A stretch of DNA of 8,989 nt from Candidatus Eiseniibacteriota bacterium (GTDB taxonomy: Bacteria; Eisenbacteria; RBG-16-71-46): NCBI GenBank assembly GCA_016710095.1, contig JADJLL010000046.1:1-8989 (forward strand), read 5' to 3'. This document shows, in pieces, positions 1-6,589 of the stretch. The number at the start of each line of letters is the position of its first letter. The stretch's first letter is position 1. The translations under genes and the position numbers were made by a program. Under the pieces are notes generated by a model. That model was not told the DNA's origin and made no database searches. It saw only the letters and a list, made by a program, of their open reading frames with translations.

Positions 1-793
1 ATGTCGCCGTACCGCCGGGCCCGCGGAGCGTGAAACCCTTCAGCGTGCACTCGTTGCCCATCACGCGGATCATGTCCACGGCCGGGTCCGAGCACGTGAG
101 AATCGTGCGCCCGATGCCGGCACCCTCGAAGTGCACCACCTTGCCCTGAGGGAAGACCAGCGTGTTTGGCAACTCGAACGTGCCGGCCGGAATCGTCAGC
201 CTCCCTCCCACTCCAGCGGGCAGTGCATCGATCGCTTCCTGCAGGCTGGGGTAGTTGAGCACGTCCTGCGTGATGGCGGCGGGATTCGACTGAATGCCGG
301 GGCGCTGAACACGAATCATCGGTGAGCTCAGACCGCCACCTTCGAACACCATGTCGAGGGTGCGCTCGCGCGTAGAGCAGCCAACGGCCCGCGCTGTCGG
401 TGCGCGGCACGTGCGTGCCGAGCGCCTCGGTGCCCAGCGGGTCACGATAAAGCACCACGGGGTCGAGATTCTCCGGAGTCAACCACTCACCGACAGCGGT
501 CGTGATGTAGCCTCCGTAGTTCTGCAGGGTCAGTACCGTGCGAGCAGAGTTGATCGCGACCACGTGCAGTTGGATATCGGGGTAGGGGTGCCCCTAAGCG
601 CGAGGTCCTGGCCCACCACGAGGTCACCGGCATCGACGACGGCGACGTCGTGCGTCTCCTCTTCGAGAACTGGACGTTTTCAGCCACCTCGGCGCCCTTC
701 CGGGAGGACGGTGATCGTCGCACCATTCACGGGAGCATCCGGGGAAGAGCTCGGAACGAACTCGGCACCTTCGAATCGGAACACGGGAATCAT
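1..793 (-). CDS. beta-helix (pectate-lyase-like) protein, phage-appendage-like N-terminus; partial, four frameshifts
   Basis: The gene runs leftward off the window. Translation starts at ATG 793 (MIPVFRFEGAEF), 7 bases after a GAGGG ribosome site at 801-805. Coding potential changes frame four times: near 694, between about 671 and 655, at the 591-594 G run, and near 360-370. Joined segments read as one protein of about 260 visible residues. The first part includes VAVVDAGDLVVGQD and AINSARTVLTLQNYGGYITT. Next comes a module with VVLYRDPLGTEAL, PRTDSAGRWLLYAR and TLDMVFEGGGL. The last 110 residues (SLQEAIDALPAG, LTIPAGTFELP, FEGAGIGRTILTC, ECTLKGFTLRG) match the opening coils of a pectate-lyase-3 or GH28-type right-handed beta-helix. 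No signal peptide is visible. From family knowledge, such folds bind or cleave polysaccharides, and the 'LYRD..GT..L..PRTDSAGRW' module resembles N-terminal regions of phage appendage proteins. A tailspike or prophage-derived origin is therefore possible but unproven. Whether the breaks are sequencing errors or decay cannot be decided here. Confidence 0.6.
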
Positions 794-850
794 CGCTGAA
801 CCCTCGCAGCGGGGACTCTTCATACTTCGTGGTCGGCCCCAACTGCGATG

Positions 851-879
851 AGTATTACGCCCTCGCCCCCCCTTGGCAA
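851..879 (-). promoter_or_regulatory. candidate sigma70-type promoter of the beta-helix gene
   Basis: Read on the minus strand, TTGCCA (874-879) is followed after 17 bases by AATACT (851-856). These match the -35 and -10 consensus at 5/6 and 4/6 positions. Transcription would start near 844, giving a leader of about 50 bases that contains the GAGGG ribosome site. The -35 element sits in a short inverted repeat, CCCTT-GCC-AAGGG. The call rests on consensus matching and position only. The rest of the 138-base gap before the acetyltransferase stop shows no convincing terminator. Confidence 0.35.
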
Positions 880-931
880 GGGAAATATCGAAACACGGGG
901 GCTAGTGTTTGGCGCGTGCTCCCGCGATAGA

Positions 932-1534
932 TTAACGCGCCAGCATTGCCTCGAGCCGCGACTTCATCGCCGGCCACTCGTCGTCCACGACGCTGAACCA
1001 CATCGTGTCGCGCACCGTTCCGTCCTCGTTGAACATCCACTTGCGGAACGTGCCTTCTTCGACCAGCCCCAGCCGCTTCATGGCGTTCTGCGATTTCAGG
1101 TTGGTCGAGGACGTCTTGAACTCGACGCGCATCAGCCCCCAGGACTCGAACGCGTGACGCAGCATCAGGTACTTGGCCTCGGTGTTCGCACGAGTGCGCT
1201 GGTGGGCCGAGCACAGCCACGTCCAGCCGATCTCCGCGCGCTTGTGCCGGGCGACGATGTTGCCGAAGCGCGTCGAGCCGATCACCTCACCCGTCGCGGC
1301 CAGCGTGGTGACAAATGCCACGGTCACGCCGCGCGACTGCTCCTCGAGCGCCGTCTCGAAGTACCTGCGCAGCGCGCCCTCGTCGTAGCACTTCGACGCC
1401 GTGAAGCGCCACAGCTCCGGGTCGAGCCCGATCGCGCGCAGCCCGTCCCAGTGCTTGGAAAGATCCAGCGGCTCGAGGCGCACGTGCGCGCCCTCGAGCG
1501 TCACCGGACCGATGGTCGTGACGACGCCGCTCAC
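932..1534 (-). CDS. GNAT family N-acetyltransferase (RimJ/RimL-like)
   Basis: Predicted 200-residue cytoplasmic enzyme that transfers an acetyl group from acetyl-CoA to an amine, possibly a protein N-terminus or a small molecule; the substrate cannot be read from the sequence. Features of the RimJ/RimL branch of GNATs are visible: an N-terminal VRLEPLDLSKHWDGL strand-helix, the central strand GEVIGSTRFGNI, and EIGWTWL. These lead into an acetyl-CoA-binding helix region, QRTRANTEAKYLMLRHAFE, with the common NTEAK variant of motif A. The C-terminal SQNAMKRLGLVEEGTFRKW is the usual motif-B region. I chose GTG at 1534 because it overlaps the metH stop (shared GTGA), which suggests translational coupling; no good Shine-Dalgarno sequence precedes it. 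No ATG lies between it and residues needed by the fold. Because of the frameshift in metH, the metH N-terminal frame runs without a stop into this gene, so an automatic caller may report a false fusion. Confidence 0.87.
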   Translation of the reverse strand: MSGVVTTIGPVTLEGAHVRLEPLDLSKHWDGLRAIGLDPELWRFTASKCYDEGALRRYFETALEEQSRGVTVAFVTTLAATGEVIGSTRFGNIVARHKRAEIGWTWLCSAHQRTRANTEAKYLMLRHAFESWGLMRVEFKTSSTNLKSQNAMKRLGLVEEGTFRKWMFNEDGTVRDTMWFSVVDDEWPAMKSRLEAMLAR

Positions 1535-4500
1535 TCGCGGACCATGTAGTACGTGGCCTGCGGATGATGCACGACGATCGCGCTCGTGCTGGCCTCGGGC
1601 ACGATCTGGAACGCTTCCGTCAGCGTCGCCCCGATCGCCTCTTCCGCGCCGAGCAGCGCGAACAGCTTCGCCTGATCCGAAAGCTCCGGGCACGCGCTGT
1701 AGCCGAACGAGTAGCGCTTGCTGCGCTCCTCGGGCAGGCCCAGCTCCTTGCGGATGTGAGCGTGGTGCCACTCGGCGAGCCCCTCGGCCGCGCCCACGGC
1801 GAGACCGTGAATGAACAGCGAGTCGGCGTATTCGCCGCGCGCATCCAGCGCCGCGCACAGTTCGTCGGCGTTGCTGCCCACGGTCACCACCTGCATCGGG
1901 ATCACGTCGAACTTGCTCGACTCGACCGGCAGGAAGTAGTCGCTCAGGCACAGCCCTTCGCGGTCGGCCTGGCGCGGGAACGTGAAGCGCGCGACTTCTT
2001 CGATCTTGCCGCGCGGCGTGAGCGAGCCCGCGACGAACGCCGTCGGGTCGTAGATCACCAGGTCCTGCCCCTCGGACTGGCAGGGGAAGTAACCGTACGC
2101 GGCGACCGGGCGCAGCCAGCCCTTCGACTCGGCGTCGGCCTGCAGCTTGAGCCGGCGCGGCTCGAAGTCCTCGGCGATCAGCTTGTCGAACTCGGCGCCC
2201 GTGCCGCGCGCGCCCCAGTGCAGGCGGTAGAGCGTCTTCAGGTCCATGCCCGCGTACATGCCCGCGAACGGAATGTCGCGCGTGGGCGTGACGCGCGCGC
2301 CCCAGAACGGCGGCGCGGGAATCTCGTGGTCGCGCGACACCGTGACCTTGAAATCCTGCTGCTGCGCGCTCGACTCGGCCACGCGCGCCTCGAGCTCGGC
2401 GGCCTTGGCCTTGAACTCGAACGCCTCGCGCGTTCTTCTCGACCAGCTTCGGCGCGCGTCTCGGTTCGACGAGCGCGTTCATCACGTCGAGCCCTTCGAA
2501 CGCGTCCTTGCAGTAGTACACGCCAGGCGTATAGAAGATCTCGCCGTCCACCAGCGCGGCGCGGCGGCCGAAGTTGCGGTTGATCGCGGCGCCGCCGATG
2601 AGCACGGGATATTCGAGCGCGAGCCGGTGCAGCTCGTTCACGATGATCGGCATCTGCTTGCTGGTCGACACGAGCAGCGCGGACAGGCCGATCGCCGTGG
2701 CGTCCACCTCGCGCGCCTTGTCGAGAATCTTCTGCACGGGGACCTGCTTGCCCAGGTCGTACACCGTGTAGCCGTTGTTGCTCAGGATGGTCTTGACCAG
2801 GTTCTTGCCGATGTCGTGCACGTCGCCGAACACGGTCGCGAGCACCACGCGGCCCTTGCTCGAGTCCGCCTTCTTTTCCAGATAGTTCTCGAGCTGCGCG
2901 ACCGACTTCTTCATCACCTCGGCGCTCTGCAGCACGAACGGCAGGATCAGTTCGCCCGAGCCGAACTTGTCGCCCACTTCCTTCATGGCCGGCAGCAGGA
3001 CGTTGTTGAGCACGTCCACGGCGGGCTGGCGCTTGACCGCCTCGTCCACCAGCGCCTCGATGCCCGCGGGCTTGCGGTGCAGGATCTGGTAGTGCAGCCG
3101 CTCTTCGACGCTCATCGCGGCTTCGGCCGACTCGTCCTCGCGGCTGCGCGCGTCGGGCGCGCGGCCCTCGAAGTGGTTGATGTAATTGGCCAGCGCCTGC
3201 GGGTCGCGATTGAACACGAGGTCGTCGGCGAGCTTACGGTCCTCCGCCGACAGTTCCGCGTACGGAATGATGTCCGCGGGATTCACGATCGCGGCGTCGA
3301 GCCCGGCCTGCACGCAGTGGTAGAGCATCACGCTGTTCAGCACCGCGCGCGCTTCCTTGCCGAGGCCGAACGACACGTTGGACACGCCGAGCGACGTGAG
3401 CACGCCGGGCAGCTCGCGCTTGATGAGCTTGATGCCTTCGATGGTCTCGACCGCACTGTCGAGGAACTCGGCTTCGCCGGTCGCGAGCGTGAACGTGAGG
3501 TCGTCGAAGATCAGCCGCTCGGGCGGCAGCCCGTATTCCTTGGTGCAGAGGTCGTGAATGCGGCGCGCGACCTCGAGCTTGCGCTGGGCGGTCTTCGCCA
3601 TGCCGGTCTCGTCGATGGTCAGCGCGATCACCGACGCGCCGTACTTCATCACCAGCGGCATCACCGTCTGGATGCGCTCGAGGCCGTTCTCCAGGTTGAT
3701 CGAGTTGATGATCGCCGAGCCCGGGCACGCCTGCAGCGCGGCCTCGATCACGTTGGCCTCGGTCGAGTCGATGCACAGCGGCGCTTCGACCGACAGCGAG
3801 AGCTTCTTGACCAGCGTGCGCATCATGGCCGCTTCGTCGGTGCGCTCGGTGAGCGCGAGGCACACGTCGAGCACGTGCGCGCCGCCGTCCACCTGCTCGC
3901 GCGCGATCGGGATCATCTCCTCGTACTTGGTCTCGAGCGCGAGGCGCTTCATCTTGCGCGAGCCCTGCGTGTTCAGCCGCTCGCCGATCAGCAGCGGCGC
4001 GGGCTGCTGCACGAGCGCCGCGGCCGTCATGCCGCTGGACACGAACCACTGGCTGCGCCCGGCGCGCTTCTTGGGCGCCACGCGGCCGATCGCCGCGACC
4101 ACGGCCTTGATGTGGTCCGGCGTGGTGCCGCAGCAGCCGCCGACCATGTTGACGCCGAAATCGAGCACGAACTCGCGCAGCGTGTCGGCGAACGGTCCCG
4201 GCTTCATCGGGTAGAGCGTGCGGCCGCCGTCGTTGATCGGCAGGCCGGCATTGGGAATCACGTGGATGAACGTGCTCGCGTTCTCGCACAGGTAGCGCAC
4301 GGCGTCGCGCATGAGGTCGGGACCGGTCGAGCAGTTGAGCCCGATGATGTCCACGTGCATGGCTTCGAGCGTGGCGAGCGCGCCGCGATAGTCGGTGCCG
4401 AGCAGCATGCGCCCGGTCGGGTCCAGCGTGATCGAACACTGGATCGGGATCTTCTTGCCCGTGCGCGCCATGGCCTCGCGCGACGCGATGATCTGCGCCT

Positions 4501-5014
4501 TCATCTCGAGGATGTCCTGGCACGTCTCGAGGATCAGCACGTCGGCGCCACCCTCGATGAGGCCCTGCGCCTGGTCGACGAACGTCTCGACGAGGTCCTG
4601 CAGCGTCAGCTGGCCGAGGTCGGCGTCCTCGGACGACGGCAGGTAGCCCGACGGTCCCATGGAGCCGGCGACGAAGCGCGGGCGGCCGTCGGCCGCGGCA
4701 TAGCGATCGGCGACGCGGCGCGCGTTGGCGGCGGCGGCGCGGTTCAGCTCCAGCGTGCGATCGGCGAGCCCGTGCTCCTCGAGCCGGATGCGCGACGCCT
4801 GGAACGAGTTGGTCTCGACGATGTCCGCGCCCGCGTCGAAGTAGGCGGCGTGGATCGATTCGAGCACGTCGGGGCGCGTGAGGCTCAGGTAGTCGATGCA
4901 GGACGGCTTGCCGCCGTAATCCTCGTCCGTCAGGTCGCGGGCCTGGACCTGGGTGCCCATGCCACCGTCGAAGAACAGGACGCGTTCGCGCAGCGTGTCG
5001 AGGAACAGACTCAT
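1531..5014 (-). CDS. metH: cobalamin-dependent methionine synthase, one frameshift
   Basis: Transfers a methyl group from 5-methyltetrahydrofolate to homocysteine through enzyme-bound cobalamin, making methionine and tetrahydrofolate. ATG 5014 (MSLFLDTLRERVLFFDGGMG) matches the family start; the frame stays open upstream to 5200, but that stretch has no family similarity. Allowing for one shift, length is about 1160 residues (E. coli 1227). Domains in order: homocysteine-binding barrel, about 1-320, with probable zinc ligands Cys228, Cys294 and Cys295 (GLNCSTGP, GGCCGT); pterin-binding barrel, about 340-600, with GERLN at 344-348; four-helix cobalamin cap, about 625-715; cobalamin-binding Rossmann domain with DVHDIG, His733 being the lower cobalt ligand; AdoMet-binding reactivation domain, about 880-1160, with RYSFGYSACPE at about 1100-1110. 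The frame breaks at 2428-2431, in the linker before the AdoMet domain: NAR continues as EAFEFKAKAAELEARV in another frame. Every domain is intact on both sides, so an assembly indel is more likely than gene loss. No cobalamin or SAM riboswitch was recognised in the 145-base upstream gap. Confidence 0.95.
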
Positions 5015-5123
5015 CTTTCGGGGGTGCTCCGGGATGGGCCGCGCGCGGCGGGCACGGCAGGTGGGTCGGGTGTCTTTGGAGGGAATGCTATCGGCCGCAC
5101 GGGCCCCGGCGCAAACCTCCGAC

Positions 5124-5151
5124 TTGACCCGGGCGGCCCGGTCGGCACAAT
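5124..5151 (+). promoter_or_regulatory. candidate promoter of the sixA-like gene, with a dyad in its spacer
   Basis: TTGACC (5124-5129) and CACAAT (5146-5151), 16 bases apart, match the -35 and -10 consensus at 5/6 and 4/6. Transcription would begin about 5157-5158, only a few bases before ATG 5160, giving a leaderless or near-leaderless message. This agrees with the absence of a clear ribosome site. An 18-base imperfect palindrome at 5126-5143 (GACCCGGGCGGCCCGGTC, 7 of 9 pairs matched) fills the spacer. GC-rich dyads arise easily by chance in such DNA. The remaining metH-sixA gap holds nothing else I recognise. Confidence 0.3.
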
Positions 5152-5159
5152 GCGTCGCC

Positions 5160-5624
5160 ATGTCCACCATGCTCTGGCTCATGCGCCATGGCCGCGCCAC
5201 CGGACAGGGGTCCGACGCCGAACTCCTGCCCGAGGGCGCGGACTACGTCCGCGCGCTCGGCCGCAAGCTCCGCGGCGAGGGCCTGCGCCCCGTGGCGGCC
5301 TTCTCGAGCACGTTCCTGCGGGCCCGGGACACCGCCGACATCGTCATGAGCGAGCTGTCCGAGCGCCCCGACGTGACCCGGCTGCGCGAACTGACCCCGG
5401 ACTTCGAGCCGGAGGAGGCCTGGCAGGCGGTGCTCGACCAGCCGCTGCCCGAGGGCGACGTGCTCGTGGTGTCGCACCTGCCGCTCGTCGGGCTGCTCTG
5501 CGGCGGCCTCACGGGCGACGACCCGGGATTCTCGCCGGGGACGCTGGTCCAGATCGAGCTGCACGAGTCGAAGCGCAAGGGCCGCCTCGTGCGCGTCGTG
5601 CGCTCGGCCGACGTGCAGGGCTGA
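5160..5624 (+). CDS. sixA: SixA-like phosphohistidine phosphatase (histidine phosphatase superfamily, branch 1)
   Basis: Small cytoplasmic phosphatase of 154 residues, close to the 161 of E. coli SixA, which removes phosphate from histidine residues of phosphotransfer proteins. The signature LMRHGRA lies at residues 7-13, with nucleophile His10 and Arg9. A phosphate-pocket arginine is likely in SSTFLRARDTAD (about residues 50-60). The second catalytic histidine is His106 in VVSHLPLVGLL. The compact length and lack of an inserted cap favour SixA over phosphoglycerate mutase or CobC, but substrate specificity cannot be proved from sequence. ATG 5160 places the RHG motif at the usual distance from the N-terminus; ATG 5169, in the same frame, is a possible alternative. 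There is no clear Shine-Dalgarno sequence. The gene is divergent from metH and convergent with the reductase, with only 38 bases between the two stops, and no partner histidine kinase lies in the window. Confidence 0.78.
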   Translation: MSTMLWLMRHGRATGQGSDAELLPEGADYVRALGRKLRGEGLRPVAAFSSTFLRARDTADIVMSELSERPDVTRLRELTPDFEPEEAWQAVLDQPLPEGDVLVVSHLPLVGLLCGGLTGDDPGFSPGTLVQIELHESKRKGRLVRVVRSADVQG

Positions 5625-5662
5625 TCGCCCGGCACGCCGGCTTCACGGCTCAGCGGATTCGC

Positions 5663-6369
5663 TCAACCCTTCTGCGGCTTCGCCGGACGCATCTCGACGC
5701 GCGAGTGCAGCGCGCGCGGCGACGTGTGCAGCAGGTCCACGACCATCTCGCCCACGTCGGACGCCTGCAGCGCCCAATCCTGCTTGGCCGCGGTGCCGCG
5801 CCCGAAGTCCGTCGCGACGCTGCCCGGCATGAGGTAGGTCACTCGGATGTCGTCGTTGCGCACTTCCTGGAACAGCACTTCGCTCAGCCCGTTCACCGCG
5901 TGCTTGCTCGCGCAGTACGCGCCGGCGTTCGGGAACGCGTTGCGTCCCGCGAGGCTCGACACGTTGAAGATGTACGCGCTCTTGCTGGCGCGCAGGTGCG
6001 GGATCGCTTCCGCGTGCAGTAGAAGAGACCGTTCACGTTCGTCTGGATGACCGTGTCGAAGTCCTCCGCGCTCATGTCGGCGATCGGCGCGAACAGCCCG
6101 ACGCCGGCGTTGTTCACGAGGATGTCGAGACCGCCGAGGTCGGCGGCAACCTTCGCGATGACGGCTTTGACCTGCGCGTACTCGCGCACGTCGAGCGCGT
6201 AGCCGCGCGCGCCGTGGCCGAGTTCGGCGGCGGCCGCGTCGGCGTCGGACTGCTTGCGCGCGGTGATGGCGACGGTCGCGCCGTCCTTGACCAGCGCTTC
6301 GGCGATGCCGCGGCCGATGCCGCGATTGCCGCCGGTGACGAGGGCGAGTTTTCCGTGGGAAGCGGACAT
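5663..6369 (-). CDS. SDR family NAD(P)-dependent oxidoreductase, one frameshift
   Basis: Classical short-chain dehydrogenase/reductase of about 235 residues once a single missing base is allowed for. The Rossmann cofactor motif TGGNRGIG is at residues 12-19, the NNAG strand at 86-89, and Asn111 lies in TNVNG. The catalytic serine is in NVSSLAG (Ser138 or 139), and YCASK gives Tyr152 and Lys156. Asp60 after the third strand (YALDV) is also typical. The substrate is unknown; FabG-like and sugar- or alcohol-dehydrogenase roles are all compatible. The ATG at 6369 is well placed, with AAGGAG at 6376-6381 six bases upstream. The frame breaks at 6011-6012: CTR continues as EAIPHLRASKSAYIF only if one base is restored, probably within a CGCGCG run. 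All catalytic residues survive on the two sides, so an assembly error is the simplest explanation. It is divergent from the peptidase gene (220-base gap) and convergent with sixA. Confidence 0.9.
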
Positions 6370-6474
6370 GAGGGACTCCTTCGGGCAGGTGCGGGGTGAA
6401 GCGGCCTCGGATCGCGGCCGGGTATACCGGTCCCGCGCCCGGGCGGCAATTCGCCACGCCCGGACTGCCCGGCG

Positions 6475-6503
6475 TTGTCGCCGCCGGAACGGCTCGGTAA
6501 CCT
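6475..6503 (+). promoter_or_regulatory. weak candidate promoter of the M3 peptidase gene
   Basis: In the 220-base gap between the divergent reductase and peptidase genes, TTGTCG (6475-6480) and TAACCT (6498-6503) are 17 bases apart. They match consensus at only 4/6 and 3/6. The position, about 80 bases before the GTG start, is reasonable. GGTATACC near 6421-6428 is an exact 8-base palindrome in the same gap and could belong to the opposite promoter. Nothing else is recognisable here. Confidence 0.2.
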
Positions 6504-6589
6504 GCCCGGCGTTCCCTTCCCGTATCCCCCCCGCCGGCCCGCGCCCCCCGCGGCGCGTCCGGCTTCGCGTCATTTCCATCGGAGGTCCC

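Noticed and set aside
351..851. Plus-strand 166-residue open frame at the left end
   Set aside because: The minus strand gives protein-like sequence across the same bases with a ribosome site. The plus frame is Arg/Ser-rich and featureless.
848..1549. Plus-strand 233-residue open frame over the acetyltransferase
   Set aside because: It is an antisense shadow with no domain, opposite a clear GNAT gene.
932..5014. A genuine MetH-acetyltransferase fusion protein
   Set aside because: The 300 middle codons of this frame are nonsense-like, while another frame over the same bases encodes the full MetH AdoMet domain ending in MVRE and a stop.
5015..5159. Cobalamin, SAM or SAH riboswitch upstream of metH
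   Set aside because: The gap is only 145 bases. I could not find a B12-box-like sequence or an arrangement matching the SAM/SAH classes I know. A covariance-model search would settle it.
5629..5640. CCGG-CACG-CCGG hairpin as a shared terminator between sixA and the reductase
   Set aside because: The stem is only four base pairs and no T-run follows on either strand.
2246..6022. Plus-strand open frame of 1258 residues antisense to metH
   Set aside because: It is His/Arg/Val/Leu-rich with no recognisable domain and lies opposite a well-conserved metH. It is the usual shadow of a high-GC gene.
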